A stretch of DNA of 64,000 bases from Nakamurella alba (GTDB lineage: Bacteria > Actinomycetota > Actinomycetes > Mycobacteriales > Nakamurellaceae), in NCBI RefSeq assembly GCF_009707545.1, contig NZ_WLYK01000001.1, positions 1,860,001-1,924,000 of the forward strand, read 5' to 3'. The notes beneath the pieces are model-generated. The model was not told the origin of the DNA. It did not search any database and saw nothing but the letters and a program-made list of their open reading frames with translations. The position numbers were made by a program, and so were the translations under genes. This document shows positions 14,790-23,697 of the stretch, piece by piece. Numbering within the stretch: position 1 is the stretch's first letter; every line of letters starts with the position of its first letter.

Positions 14790-14806
14790 GTTCGCCCTCG
14801 GCGAAC
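14790..14806 (+). promoter_or_regulatory. ClgR operator upstream of clgR
   Basis: GTTCGCCCTCGGCGAAC is a perfect inverted repeat (7-bp arms, 3-bp spacer). It fits the ClgR box GTTCGC-N5-GCG described for Streptomyces and mycobacteria. It lies about 30 bp upstream of a possible -10, in the leader of clgR itself, which suggests autoregulation. The consensus is quoted from memory. Confidence 0.75.
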
Positions 14807-14838
14807 GAGCCCTCTCCGGGGCCGTCGCCCGGCCGGAG

Positions 14839-14844
14839 TAGCGT
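14839..14844 (+). promoter_or_regulatory. Possible -10 of the clgR promoter
   Basis: TAGCGT lies downstream of the ClgR box, with its centre about 43 bp from the box centre. That spacing suits an activator bound just upstream of -35. It would give a leader of about 200 nt before the clgR GTG. The 14719-15053 stretch otherwise holds no gene that I can support. Confidence 0.35.
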
Positions 14845-15053
14845 GGAAGGGGCCAGGCACGGGCGCCACCGACCGGACCGGGCACCGGAAGCGGATCCGC
14901 CCCACGAACCGAGCACCGCGCAGTGCACCCGCACGAGCACTGCAACAGCGAGGCAACGGGAAGGCAATCTGCGAAAGGCACCCTTGGAAGTGTTCGGCCG
15001 GTGGAATTGTTGTCAGAAGCAGACCAGGTGGACCGAGTGGGAGGAGGTGCGAC

Positions 15054-15413
15054 GTGCTGCTGCGTAATGCACTGGGCGAGACCCTGCGCGACGCCCGTAC
15101 CAATCAGAACCGCACTCTGCGGGATGTGTCGACTGCGGCCAACGTGTCGCTGGGCTACCTCTCCGAGGTCGAGCGGGGCCGCAAGGAAGCCTCGAGCGAG
15201 TTGCTCGCGTCGATCTGCGACGCCTTGGATCTCGATCTGTCCGAGGTGCTCTCGACGGTGAGCACGGCGATGCGGAACGAGTCGGCGCTGGCGGCGAAGG
15301 TCGCGGCGAACTCCGCACGGGCGAAGGCCGCGGGAGCCCCGGAGAGCCGTCAGCTGGGCGACCTGCGGATCGTGCTGCCGTACCCGGGCCGTCAGGAAGC
15401 CACCGTCGTCTGA
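15054..15413 (+). CDS. clgR: XRE-family regulator ClgR
   Basis: Transcription activator of Clp protease and stress genes, 119 residues. The Cro/CI-type helix-turn-helix covers roughly residues 8-65 ([21 protein letters not shown], then [28 protein letters not shown]). The C-terminus ends [15 protein letters not shown]. In mycobacteria and corynebacteria ClgR is degraded by ClpP through its own C-terminus, which ends VV here, as expected for a Clp degron. The GTG at 15054 was chosen for the GAGGAGGTGC ribosome site just upstream; the longer open frame is not homologous. It lies downstream of cinA, as in Mycobacterium (Rv2745c). Confidence 0.93.
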   Translation: MLLRNALGETLRDARTNQNRTLRDVSTAANVSLGYLSEVERGRKEASSELLASICDALDLDLSEVLSTVSTAMRNESALAAKVAANSARAKAAGAPESRQLGDLRIVLPYPGRQEATVV

Positions 15414-15425
15414 TCTCATCGACCG

Positions 15426-16046
15426 GTGGACGAGCGCACAGGGCAGTCCGGCGGGTCCGGGTCACCGGCCGCTCCGGGTGAGCACGACGAGCTGACCGCC
15501 GATCAGCGGGAGGACGCCGACCGGCATCTGCGGCACCAGTTGCGGCGTCGTGACCTGCCGCTGTCGCTGGCCGAGCGCGCCTCGCTGCTCAAGGAGCGGC
15601 TGTACGGCGACTTCGCCTGCCTGAGCAGTCTGCTGGTGCTGAGCCAGCACACCGACGAGTCCGACGGCTGGTCGGCGCTGCTGGACCTCGGGATCACGCT
15701 GGTCAGCCTCTACTTCGCGAACCTGGTGGCCGAGTACGTCGCCCATCTCGGGGTGCACGGCGTGCCGCCGCACCGGGCCGAGGTGCTGAAGATGACCCGG
15801 GCCGCCTCGCAGATCGTGTCCGCCGGGTTCGTCCCGGCGATCCTGCTCGTCCTGGCCGGGGCCGGGGTCATCCGGTTCCCGGTCGCGCTGCACGCCAGCA
15901 TCTGGGTACTGGTGGTCTCGCTCGGCGTCTTCGCGCTGCTGACCGCCCGGCACACCCGGCTCGGCTTCCTCGGCCGCACGGTGCTCGTGCTCGTCGTCCT
16001 CGGGCTCGGTGTGCTCGCCGTGCTGCTCAAGTACCTGGCCCACTGA
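15426..16046 (+). CDS. Integral membrane protein of unknown function
   Basis: I do not recognise the family. The 206-residue protein has a hydrophilic, charged N-terminus (about 1-65, rich in Arg, Glu and Asp) followed by four hydrophobic segments at roughly 85-105, 130-152, 157-175 and 182-203. The motif ANLVAEYVAHLGVHGVPPHRAE between the first two resembles loops in small VIT-like or DUF membrane proteins, but I cannot assign it. GTG start 12 bp after the clgR stop, so it is probably co-transcribed with clgR. Confidence 0.75.
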   Translation: MDERTGQSGGSGSPAAPGEHDELTADQREDADRHLRHQLRRRDLPLSLAERASLLKERLYGDFACLSSLLVLSQHTDESDGWSALLDLGITLVSLYFANLVAEYVAHLGVHGVPPHRAEVLKMTRAASQIVSAGFVPAILLVLAGAGVIRFPVALHASIWVLVVSLGVFALLTARHTRLGFLGRTVLVLVVLGLGVLAVLLKYLAH

Positions 16047-16069
16047 CCTGGGTGGCCCGACCCCCCGGC

Positions 16070-16942
16070 TCAGGCGGTGTGGGCCAGCGCCGCCAGCACG
16101 GACAGCGCCTCGTCGGCGCGGTCCGCGGGCACGAACAGGTGGTCGTGGAAGTACCCGGCGATCACGTTGCAGGGCAGGGCGTGCCGGGCCAGCGCACCTG
16201 CCACCGCGGCGGTCAGGCCGACGGCATCGAGGTCGGAGTGCACCTGCAGCGAGATCCACGCCTGCGGGCCGACCCCGGCCAGCCCGGCAGCCGCGGCGTC
16301 GGCAACCGTCAGCACCAGCGTGGTGCCCTCCGCCTCCCGCACGGTGGCGACTGCGGACAGTCCCGCCGGGACATCTGTTCCCGGCGCCACCGTGCAGAAC
16401 AGCACGTCGTCGGGGCGGCGCACCGGGGACATCCCGTGCAGCAGCGCCTGCAGGTCGGTCAGCGCCGGCGGGCGCCGGCGGTAGGTGGTGAACCGGAGCT
16501 CCGGTCCGGCGTCGAGTTCCGCCACCGGCTCCCACTCCGCCGGACCGATCTCCGGGAACCGGGTGTCACCGGCAACCGTGCGGTCGATGTGGGTGATCTC
16601 CAGGACATCGGCGAGCGGTAGTGCCTGGGCGTAGATGTCGCCCCCGCCGACGACCATCACGTCGTCGCTGCCACCGGCCCGCGCCAGCTCGAGTGCCTCG
16701 CCCAGCGAGTGCGCGACCTCGACACCGTCGGCGGCCCAGTCCCCGTCGCGGGTGACCACGATGGACCGGCGGCCGGGCAGCGGCCGACCGATCGACTCGA
16801 AGGTGCGGCGCCCCATGATCATCGGCCGGCCCATGGTCAGCGCCTTGAACCGGCGCAGGTCCTCCGGCAGGTGCCACGGCATCCCGCCGTCGGCCCCGAT
16901 CACCCCGCCGTGGGCGACCGCGGCGACGAGCGTGATCGTCAT
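16070..16942 (-). CDS. folA: Dihydrofolate reductase fused to an ACT-type domain
   Basis: Residues 1-158 are a complete [37 protein letters not shown] with the catalytic acidic residue, then [21 protein letters not shown] and [16 protein letters not shown]. Residues 160-290 match the normally stand-alone ACT-like protein family (COG3602): [43 protein letters not shown], and [14 protein letters not shown]. The combined length of 290 is nearly twice that of a normal DHFR. The start overlaps the thyA stop by four bases. The enzyme regenerates tetrahydrofolate used by ThyA; what the extra domain senses is unknown. Confidence 0.93.
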   Translation of the reverse strand: MTITLVAAVAHGGVIGADGGMPWHLPEDLRRFKALTMGRPMIMGRRTFESIGRPLPGRRSIVVTRDGDWAADGVEVAHSLGEALELARAGGSDDVMVVGGGDIYAQALPLADVLEITHIDRTVAGDTRFPEIGPAEWEPVAELDAGPELRFTTYRRRPPALTDLQALLHGMSPVRRPDDVLFCTVAPGTDVPAGLSAVATVREAEGTTLVLTVADAAAAGLAGVGPQAWISLQVHSDLDAVGLTAAVAGALARHALPCNVIAGYFHDHLFVPADRADEALSVLAALAHTA

Positions 16943-17733
16943 ACCGCGATCGGGGCCTTGATCAACGGGTGCGGGTCGTAGCCCAGCACCTCGATGTCCT
17001 CGTAGGTGAAGCCGTCGATCTCGGTGACCGCCGGGTTGAGCCGCAGCACCGGCAGTGTCCGCGGCTCCCGGGTCAGCTGCAGCCGCGCCTGCTCGAGATG
17101 GTTGGAGTAGAGGTGCGCATCCCCCAGGGTGTGCACGAAGTCGCCCGGCTGAAGCCCGACCACCTGCGCCACCATCGCGGTGAGCAGGGCGTAGGAGGCG
17201 ATGTTGAACGGGACCCCGAGGAAGACGTCGGCCGAGCGCTGGTAGAGCTGGCAGGACAGCCGGCCCTCCGCGACGTAGAACTGGAACATGGTGTGGCACG
17301 GGGGGAGTGCCATCTCGCCGACCTCGGCCACGTTCCAGGCCGACACGATGTGCCGTCGGGAGTCGGGGTTGCCGCGCAGCGACTCGAGGACGCCGGCGAT
17401 CTGGTCGATGTGCGAGCCGTCGGGCGCCGGCCAGGACCGCCACTGGTGGCCGTAGACCGGGCCGAGTTCGCCCTCGGCGTCTGCCCATTCGTCCCAGATG
17501 CTGACCCCGCGCTCCTGCAGCCAGCGCACGTTCGTCGACCCCTGGAGGAACCAGAGCAGCTCCACCACCACCGAGCGCAGGTGGATCTTCTTGGTCGTCA
17601 CCAGCGGGAAACCCTCGGAGAGGTCGAACCGCATCTGGTGGCCGAAGATGCTGCGCGTCCCGGTCCCGGTGCGATCCTCCTTGTCCACGCCGGTGGTGAG
17701 GATCTTGTCCAGGAGATCCAGGTACTGCTGCAT
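16939..17733 (-). CDS. thyA: Thymidylate synthase
   Basis: Folate-dependent dTMP synthase of 264 residues. Seen: [19 protein letters not shown], the catalytic Cys in [12 protein letters not shown] near residue 146, the phosphate-binding [18 protein letters not shown], and GDAHLYSNH. First gene of a two-gene operon with folA, so the enzyme that oxidises methylene-tetrahydrofolate is coupled to the one that reduces the product. The ATG start has no ribosome site but lies six bases after a -10-like element. Confidence 0.97.
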   Translation of the reverse strand: MQQYLDLLDKILTTGVDKEDRTGTGTRSIFGHQMRFDLSEGFPLVTTKKIHLRSVVVELLWFLQGSTNVRWLQERGVSIWDEWADAEGELGPVYGHQWRSWPAPDGSHIDQIAGVLESLRGNPDSRRHIVSAWNVAEVGEMALPPCHTMFQFYVAEGRLSCQLYQRSADVFLGVPFNIASYALLTAMVAQVVGLQPGDFVHTLGDAHLYSNHLEQARLQLTREPRTLPVLRLNPAVTEIDGFTYEDIEVLGYDPHPLIKAPIAV

Positions 17734-17739
17734 GGGCCC

Positions 17740-17745
17740 ATGCTA
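17740..17745 (-). promoter_or_regulatory. -10 element for a leaderless thyA-folA mRNA
   Basis: On the minus strand TAGCAT is followed by GGGCCC and then the thyA ATG, the spacing expected for an actinobacterial leaderless promoter. No Shine-Dalgarno sequence is present. Confidence 0.5.
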
Positions 17746-17902
17746 AACGGGCGGGCAGTGCTCATCGGGGAGCACGTGCCCATGGCAGGTGGCGGATCGG
17801 CAGGGAGCCTGGCCCCACCCCCGCGACACCATCTGGAACCACCGTGCGCGGCCGCGCCGCCGGTTACCGTGTGCACACCGTCCGACCCGGAGAGGAGCCG
17901 CG

Positions 17903-18637
17903 GTGCACCCGGTACCACCCGATCCGACCGCGGGCCGGCTCCGGCCGGCCGACGCCCGGGACCCGGCGGAGCACGTCGTCCCCGGGGATGTGCACCTGGC
18001 CCGCCGGTTGGCGATCGGTGGCCTGGCCGGGGTGCTGGTGTCCACGGTGATGATCGGCTGGATGCACGTGGCGATGCCCGGTCGCGAGCTGGACCCGATG
18101 TCCCGCACGATCAGCGAGTACGCACTGCTCGACAGCGGCTGGGTGTTCGACGTCGGGGTGTTGGTGCTGGCGGCGGCGTCGGCGATGGTGCTGGTCGCGA
18201 TGATCCTGCGAGAGCTGGTGCCGGCCCGCTCGGTCGCGTCGGTCGCCACCGCGGTCTGGTGCATCGGGCTGATCGGCCTGATCGTCTTCCCCAAGCAGGG
18301 GTTCGGACCGGACACCACCCTGGCCGGCCGGATCCACTGGACCTGGACGCTGATCGCGTTCTTCAGCCTGCCGATCGGCCTGCTGCTGGCCTGCCGACGA
18401 CGCACCCGCGGCCCGCACGGCCGCTGGCCCCGGGTGGCGCTGGCCCTGGCCTGGGTGTCGGCCGGCTGGTTCGGGGTGCTGGCCTTGCAGACCCTGCTGT
18501 CGGCGCTGACGCCGCGGGCCTGGAACCTGGTGGGATTCGTCGAGCGGGCGCTCGCCGTCACCGAGATGGTCGCGGTGGTGGTGCTGGCCTGCTGGGTGCT
18601 GGCCTCCTGCCGTCCGGCACGGCTGCCCGCGGACTGA
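17903..18637 (+). CDS. DUF998-family membrane protein
   Basis: A 244-residue protein with about six membrane helices. It carries the DUF998 pattern: MHVAMPGRELDPMSRTISEYALLDSGWVFDVGVLVLA early, then several hydrophobic segments. The function is unknown. The GTG at 17903 is preceded by GAGAGGAGCCGC, a good ribosome site; the longer upstream frame is Arg/Pro-rich and unlike a protein start. A second DUF998 gene lies at 26040-26783, sharing the xPxxxTxSxYAxxDxGWxF pattern. Confidence 0.82.
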   Translation: MHPVPPDPTAGRLRPADARDPAEHVVPGDVHLARRLAIGGLAGVLVSTVMIGWMHVAMPGRELDPMSRTISEYALLDSGWVFDVGVLVLAAASAMVLVAMILRELVPARSVASVATAVWCIGLIGLIVFPKQGFGPDTTLAGRIHWTWTLIAFFSLPIGLLLACRRRTRGPHGRWPRVALALAWVSAGWFGVLALQTLLSALTPRAWNLVGFVERALAVTEMVAVVVLACWVLASCRPARLPAD

Positions 18638-18674
18638 CGCCCGATATGTCGCACCACCGCCACCGGACCACCTG

Positions 18675-19436
18675 ATGGCCATCGACTGGAACCTGAGCAC
18701 CTGCGGTCGGTCGGGCCACGCCACCTACGCGCCGGACGAACCCGAACTGCGCGCCCGGCTGGAGGCGGACACCCCGGCCGGGCACGCCTGGCGCTGCCTG
18801 CGCTGCGGGACGTTCGTGCCCGGTGCACCTGCCGGATCGGGGCCGGCCGCCGCCGCCCCTGAGGTACCTCGCGGACGCCTGCTCCGCGACCGGCGGATCA
18901 TGCGGCTGCTGGCCGCGGAACGGCTGCTGCGGGCGCTGGTGCTCCTGCTGGCCGGGGTGCTGGTGCTGGTCTTCAGGGACCGGATCGGTGCGCTGCGCGC
19001 CGGCTACGAGAAGGATCTCGGCCTGCTCGCCCCGCTGGCCGGCCAGCTCGGCTGGAACGTCCAGGACTCCAAGGTGGTCCAGCTCGTCGACCGGGCCTTC
19101 ACCCTGTCCCCGACGACGCTGGTATGGGTGGGGCTCGCGCTGCTGGCCTACGCCGCGCTGCTCACCGTCGAGTCGGTCGGCCTGTGGCTGGTCCGCCGCT
19201 GGGGCGAGTACTTCTCGGTGGTCGCGACCGGGATCTTCCTGCCGCTGGAGATCTACGAGCTGACCGAGCGGGTCACCTGGCTCAAGGTGCTGCTGTTCCT
19301 GGTGAACCTGGCCGCCGTGCTCTGGCTGGTGTGGTCCAAGCGGCTGTTCGGCGCGCGCGGCGGGGGAGCGGAGTACCGCCGGGAGCACGAGACCGAGAGC
19401 CTGCTGACCGTCGAGCGGTCCGCCGGGGAGCGCTGA
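18675..19436 (+). CDS. DUF2127 membrane protein with N-terminal Cys-rich extension
   Basis: A 253-residue protein. The N-terminal 50 residues contain three Cys and two His (STCGRSGHATYAPDE, then WRCLRCGTFVPG), possibly a small zinc ribbon. Residues about 75-235 carry four hydrophobic segments matching DUF2127 (ERLLRALVLLLAGVLVL; LLAYAALLTVESVGLWLVRRWGEYFSVVATGIFLPLEIYEL). Function unknown. It lies 37 bp after the DUF998 gene on the same strand and is probably co-transcribed. The metal-site reading is inference from Cys spacing. Confidence 0.8.
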   Translation: MAIDWNLSTCGRSGHATYAPDEPELRARLEADTPAGHAWRCLRCGTFVPGAPAGSGPAAAAPEVPRGRLLRDRRIMRLLAAERLLRALVLLLAGVLVLVFRDRIGALRAGYEKDLGLLAPLAGQLGWNVQDSKVVQLVDRAFTLSPTTLVWVGLALLAYAALLTVESVGLWLVRRWGEYFSVVATGIFLPLEIYELTERVTWLKVLLFLVNLAAVLWLVWSKRLFGARGGGAEYRREHETESLLTVERSAGER

Positions 19437-19511
19437 AACATGGCGAGCTGGCGCTCGCGGGTCGCTCGTCCTTGATGGGATCGCGCGTTCTGCGCTTCTC
19501 GCTCGTGCCTC

Positions 19512-19708
19512 GCTGCGATGCTCGACCGCACGATCCCGACGAGCGACCATTCATCACGACCAGTACCTCGCGCCGTGCTGCGATGCTCGACCGCACGATC
19601 CCGACGAGCGACCGGTCCTCGCTGCGATGCTCGGCCGCATGATCCCGACGAGCGACCGGTCCTCGTTGCGATGCTCGACCGCACGATCCCGACGAGCGAC
19701 CGGTCCTC
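19512..19708 (-). repeat. 44-bp tandem repeat array at the 3' end of the HelD gene
   Basis: Three contiguous 44-bp units (19577-19620, 19621-19664, 19665-19708) are nearly identical; a partial fourth copy is at 19512-19548. On the minus strand each begins GAGGACCGGTCGCTCG and ends with GCATCGCAGC or GCATCGCAAC. The unit next to the gene runs directly into the HelD stop codon, whose context GCATCGCCCGCTGAGGACC resembles the repeat junction. A degenerate inverted copy lies at about 19461-19490. There are no spacers, so this is not CRISPR. Confidence 0.85.
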
Positions 19709-21962
19709 AGCGGGCGATGCGCGGCTGCCGGCCGGTCCACAGCACACCAAGGCGCTGCGTCGCCCGGGTGAGTGCCACGTAGACATCGCCCAGACCGCGG
19801 GGGGACTCGTCCTCGATCCGGTCCGGTTCGACCAGGATCACCACGTCGAACTCCAGGCCCTTCGCCTCCGGCACGGTCAGCACGACGACACGGTCGGTCA
19901 GGTCGCCGTGACCGGCGCGCAACGCATCGGCGAGTTCGTCACGCAGTGCGTAAGGCACCAGCACGGCGAGGTGCTCCTGCCCGCCGGGCGGCAGTTCGTC
20001 GCGGACGGCGTGCACGGTCGCGTCGGCGAGCTTCTCCGGGCTGACCTCCTGCCACCACGGCTGCACGCCCGTCGACCGCACCGCCTCCGGCGGCTGCAGG
20101 GTGCGGTCGATCCGCCGCAGCACCCGGTCGGCCACCCGGCTGATCTCCAGCGGGGTGCGGTAGTTGACGGTGAGTTCGGCCAGCCGCCAACGGTCGCCGA
20201 CGTGTGGCCGCAGTGCCCTGTCCCAGGACGTGGCCCCGGACGGGTCCGAGGTCTGTGCGATGTCGCCGACCAAGGTCATCGACCGGGCCGGGCAGCGCCG
20301 GATCACCATCCGCCAGGCCATCGGCGAGAGCTCCTGCGCCTCGTCGACCACCACGTGCCCGTAGGTCCACTCCCGGTCCTGCGCCGCCCGTTCCGCGGTG
20401 CTGGACAACGTGACCTGCTCCTCGCGCAGAGCCGCCAGGTCGGCGGCACTGATCATGCTCAACAGCGGCTGGTCGGTCTCGTCCTGCCCGTCGTTGAGCA
20501 TGTCCAGCACGCCCTGCGCGTACTCGCGGGCGGCGACGCGCTCGGCCTCGGCCTGGTCGGCCAGCCGTGGCTCACCCAGCAGCTCGGCCGCCTCGTCCAG
20601 CAGCGGCACGTCCGAGATCGTCCACGGCGCACCGGGTTCCCGGTGCAGCAGGTCCCTTGCGCGCTCCTGCAGATCCGGCGCGGCGAAGGCGAGCCGGCGC
20701 GGCGAGGCGTACAGATCGCTCAGCAGCCGCTGCGCCGTCATCAGCGGCCAGAGGCCGTGCAGCGCCGACTGCACCGCCTCGTCCTCCCGGAGATCGGCCA
20801 CCACCTGCGCCATGTCCTCGGCGGTGAAAGGGATCTCGCCGCCCAGGCCGGAGGTCTGCCGTTCCTTGACCTGGCGCGCGAGCCGGCGCAGCAGGTACCG
20901 GACCACGGCTGCCCGGGCCCGGTTGTGCGGGATCCGGCCGGCCCAGCCGCGATCCTGCGCGCGCTTGAGGTCCTCCGGCTGCAGCACCAGCCGGCCGAGG
21001 CCGGATTCGATGACCACGGCCGTCTTCGGCATCCGCTGCCGGTCCAGCAGCGCATTCGCCACCATCCCGGCCATCGACCGGCGGCCCTTGATCCGGGCCA
21101 CCTCCGGCCGGTCGGCGGCGGTCGCGCTCACCCCTGGGAACAGGTCGCCGAGAGTGCTGAGCACCACGGCGTTCTCGCCCAGCGAGGGGAGCACCTGGCC
21201 GATGTAGGACAGGAAGGTCCGGTTGGGCCCGATCAGCAGCACGCCGCGGGAGGCGAGCTGCTCGCGGAACGTGTACAGCAGGTAGGCCGCGCGGTGCAGG
21301 GCGACCGCGGTCTTGCCGGTGCCGGGACCGCCCTGGACCACCAGCACCCCGTTGCGCTCGGACCGGATGATCGTGTCCTGCTCGGACTGGATGGTCTCGA
21401 CGATGTCCGACATCCGGCCGGTGCGCGGTGCGTTCAGCGCGGTCATCAGCGCCGACTCGCCGGCCAGTCCACTGGTCGCGGCCACCTCGTCCGGGGAGAT
21501 GCCGGCCCGCTGCAGTGCCTCCGCGCTGACGTCCAGGAACTCGTCCGACAACGACTCCAGCCGGCGCCGGCGTATCCGCAGATGGCGGCGCCGCAGCAGG
21601 CCGAGCGGGTGGGCGGCGGTGGCGACGTAGAACGGCCGGGCCGACGGCGCCCGCCAGTCCATCAGCAGCTGCCGGTCGCTCGCCCCCTCCTCGAACATCC
21701 CCATCCGGCCGATGTGCATCGACTCGCCGTCGGTGGTGTCGATCCGGCCGAAGCAGAGCCGGTCCTCGGCGACGTTCAGTGCGGTCAGCGAGGCGTTGTG
21801 GTGCGACCACCCGATGTCCTGCTGCACCCGGCCGCCGGGGGTGCCGTCGCCTTTCGCGCTGTAGGAGTCGCGCAGGGCCAGGGTCTCGGCCCGCATCCGG
21901 TCCAGGCGCGCGTAGAGCAGGTCGACGAAGTCCTGCTCGTCCGCCAGGGCCGTCCGGACCAC
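19707..21962 (-). CDS. HelD-family RNA polymerase-associated helicase
   Basis: UvrD/Rep-like superfamily 1 ATPase of the HelD type, 751 residues, close to mycobacterial HelD length. HelD pulls RNA polymerase off DNA and recycles it. Seen: an N-terminal coiled coil (DEQDFVDLLYARLDRMRAETLALRDSY), the linker MDWRAPSARPFYVA, Walker A GGPGTGKTAV near 210, the Walker B/DEAQ segment VDEAQELSPMAWRMV, and GLEFDVVILVEP near the end. The annotated GTG lacks a ribosome site. An upstream in-frame CTG at 22013 has GGAGG eight bases before it and may be the true start. A -10-like TAGGGT lies at 22049-22054. The second paralogue is at 61388-63559. Confidence 0.9.
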   Translation of the reverse strand: MVRTALADEQDFVDLLYARLDRMRAETLALRDSYSAKGDGTPGGRVQQDIGWSHHNASLTALNVAEDRLCFGRIDTTDGESMHIGRMGMFEEGASDRQLLMDWRAPSARPFYVATAAHPLGLLRRRHLRIRRRRLESLSDEFLDVSAEALQRAGISPDEVAATSGLAGESALMTALNAPRTGRMSDIVETIQSEQDTIIRSERNGVLVVQGGPGTGKTAVALHRAAYLLYTFREQLASRGVLLIGPNRTFLSYIGQVLPSLGENAVVLSTLGDLFPGVSATAADRPEVARIKGRRSMAGMVANALLDRQRMPKTAVVIESGLGRLVLQPEDLKRAQDRGWAGRIPHNRARAAVVRYLLRRLARQVKERQTSGLGGEIPFTAEDMAQVVADLREDEAVQSALHGLWPLMTAQRLLSDLYASPRRLAFAAPDLQERARDLLHREPGAPWTISDVPLLDEAAELLGEPRLADQAEAERVAAREYAQGVLDMLNDGQDETDQPLLSMISAADLAALREEQVTLSSTAERAAQDREWTYGHVVVDEAQELSPMAWRMVIRRCPARSMTLVGDIAQTSDPSGATSWDRALRPHVGDRWRLAELTVNYRTPLEISRVADRVLRRIDRTLQPPEAVRSTGVQPWWQEVSPEKLADATVHAVRDELPPGGQEHLAVLVPYALRDELADALRAGHGDLTDRVVVLTVPEAKGLEFDVVILVEPDRIEDESPRGLGDVYVALTRATQRLGVLWTGRQPRIAR

Positions 21963-22077
21963 CGGTGCGACAGGGTCGCCGGCACCGCCGGGGATGGTGT
22001 CGTCCGCGCCCAGGGTGATCGCCTCCGTTCGGATCCGAGCAGCGCTCCACCCTACGCGATCCGCGATCCGTCCGGCG

Positions 22078-22230
22078 GGAGCACCTCAGGCGAACACGGC
22101 TACTCGGGCGAGCACAGCACCTCAGGCGAACGCGGCGCCTCGGCGAACACGGTGCCTCGGCGAGCACAGTGCCCCGGGCGAGCACCGTGCTTCACTCGTG
22201 CACCGTGCCTCAGCCGGACACCGTGCCTCA
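22078..22230 (-). repeat. Degenerate 17-18 bp repeats after the decarboxylase stop
   Basis: About nine imperfect units of the form GTGCTCGCCTGAGGCACG follow one another on the minus strand, starting from the gene's own last codons (Val-Leu-Ala-stop). Four of them retain TGA. They fill the gap between the decarboxylase stop and the HelD promoter. No gene is visible in the stretch. Confidence 0.8.
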
Positions 22231-23688
22231 GGCGAGCACCTGGATGGTCTCGAGCGCCGGATCCGCCGCGTAGGCCACCCGGGTGCCGGTCGCGGCGAGC
22301 GCCGCGAGCCGGTCCAGCGTGTCGCGGTCGATGCGTTCGCCCGGGACCAGCACCGGCACACCCGGCGGGTACGGGGCGACGACCTCGGCACAGATGCGAC
22401 CGGCGGCCGAGGCCCGGTCGACCGTGACGTGCGGGGCGAAGAACGCCTCCCGCGGTGTGCGGACCTGCTCCGCCGGATCCCAGACATGCCCGGCGGGCTC
22501 GCGTGGGATCCCGGTGCTCCGCCGCCGGATCGAGTGCACCAGGGCGTCCAGCAGCGGCTCGAGGTCCGCCGGCCGGTCCACCAGGGTGACGATCGGCACG
22601 ACGGTGTCCCGGTCGGCCATCTCCACCGGCATCCCCTGCGCCAGCAGGTCCTGTTCGACGGCGATGCCGTCGGCCCCGCAGCCGGCCAGCTGCACCACCA
22701 GCTTGGCCGGGTCGAACTGGCCGGCCGGGAAGTCCTCCGGCCCGGGCACCCGCACACCGTCGATCGCCCGCAGCCGGTCCCGCGCCGCGGCCACGGTCGC
22801 CGCGAGATCGGTCAGCAAAGACGCACCCACGGTCTCCAGCACCGACCGGGCGCCGTCGATGCCGGCCAGAACGGCACCGGCCGGGCTGGTGGTGTGGCCG
22901 GCCTCGAAGGCCCGCTCGAACCGGTCCGGGTCGATGCGTCCCGACCGGGCCAGCACCAGGGCGGCCTGGCTGTACGCCGGCAGCGTCTTGTGCGCGCTGG
23001 TCACCATGATGTCCGCGCCGGCCGCCAGGGCGTGCGCCGGGTAACCGGGGGCGACCCCCAGGTGCGCACCCCAGGCCTGGTCGACGACCAACGGGATCCC
23101 GGCCGCGTGGGCCAGTTCGGCGGCGGCCGGGACGTCCGAGAGTGCGCCCAGGTAGGCGGGTTCGGTGAGCAGGACGGCCCGCGTCTCCGGGTGGGCCGCG
23201 AGCGCGTCGGCCAGCACCGCGGTGGTGACGCCGACCGGCAGGGCGGTCGCCGGGTGCGCGGCCACCGGCAGCCAGACCGGACGCGCACCGGCGGCCACCA
23301 GCCCCAGCAGCACCGAGCGGTGGGCGTTGCGGCCCACCAGGACCGTCTCGCCCGGTCCGGCCACGGTCAGCACGGCCGCCTGGTTGCCGTGGGTGGACCC
23401 GCCGACGGAGAACCGGCACAGGTCCACGCCCCACAGCCGCGCGGCCCGCGCCTCGGCGGCGGCCAGCAGACCACCGGACAGCTTCACCGTGTCCAGCCCG
23501 CCGTACAGCGGCACGTCGGCGTCGAGCAGCGCGCCCAGCGCGCGGGACAGCCGCCCGGCCAGCCCCTGGTGCCCGGGAATGGTGAAGGGTCGGTGCGTCC
23601 CGCGGAAGGACGCCCAGGCAGCCAGCAACGGCGCGTCGGCGAGCACCGGGTCCGGCGGCGGGACTGCACTGTCGGTCACGTCTGCCAT
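22228..23688 (-). CDS. Orn/Lys/Arg decarboxylase-family PLP enzyme
   Basis: A 486-residue aminotransferase-fold decarboxylase of the group that makes cadaverine, putrescine or agmatine. The large domain contains GSTHGNQAAVL, the aspartate motif LVVDQAWGAHLG and the PLP lysine in MVTSAHKTLPAYSQAA. The C-terminal domain contains AAGRICAEVVAPYPPGVPVLVPGE. It lacks the N-terminal wing domain of the inducible enterobacterial forms. Substrate cannot be read from sequence. The ATG at 23688 lies only nine bases from the divergent UvrA-like start, so the two promoters must lie inside the opposite genes. Confidence 0.88.
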   Translation of the reverse strand: MADVTDSAVPPPDPVLADAPLLAAWASFRGTHRPFTIPGHQGLAGRLSRALGALLDADVPLYGGLDTVKLSGGLLAAAEARAARLWGVDLCRFSVGGSTHGNQAAVLTVAGPGETVLVGRNAHRSVLLGLVAAGARPVWLPVAAHPATALPVGVTTAVLADALAAHPETRAVLLTEPAYLGALSDVPAAAELAHAAGIPLVVDQAWGAHLGVAPGYPAHALAAGADIMVTSAHKTLPAYSQAALVLARSGRIDPDRFERAFEAGHTTSPAGAVLAGIDGARSVLETVGASLLTDLAATVAAARDRLRAIDGVRVPGPEDFPAGQFDPAKLVVQLAGCGADGIAVEQDLLAQGMPVEMADRDTVVPIVTLVDRPADLEPLLDALVHSIRRRSTGIPREPAGHVWDPAEQVRTPREAFFAPHVTVDRASAAGRICAEVVAPYPPGVPVLVPGERIDRDTLDRLAALAATGTRVAYAADPALETIQVLA

Positions 23689-23697
23689 CCTCGCCCG

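Noticed and set aside
19512-19708. CRISPR array
   Set aside because: The 44-bp units are contiguous with no spacers, and no cas gene is nearby.
19518-22427. Plus-strand open frame of 969 codons across the repeat array and HelD
   Set aside because: It runs antisense to HelD and through the repeats. The translated repeats (MLDRTIPTSD...) are an artefact.
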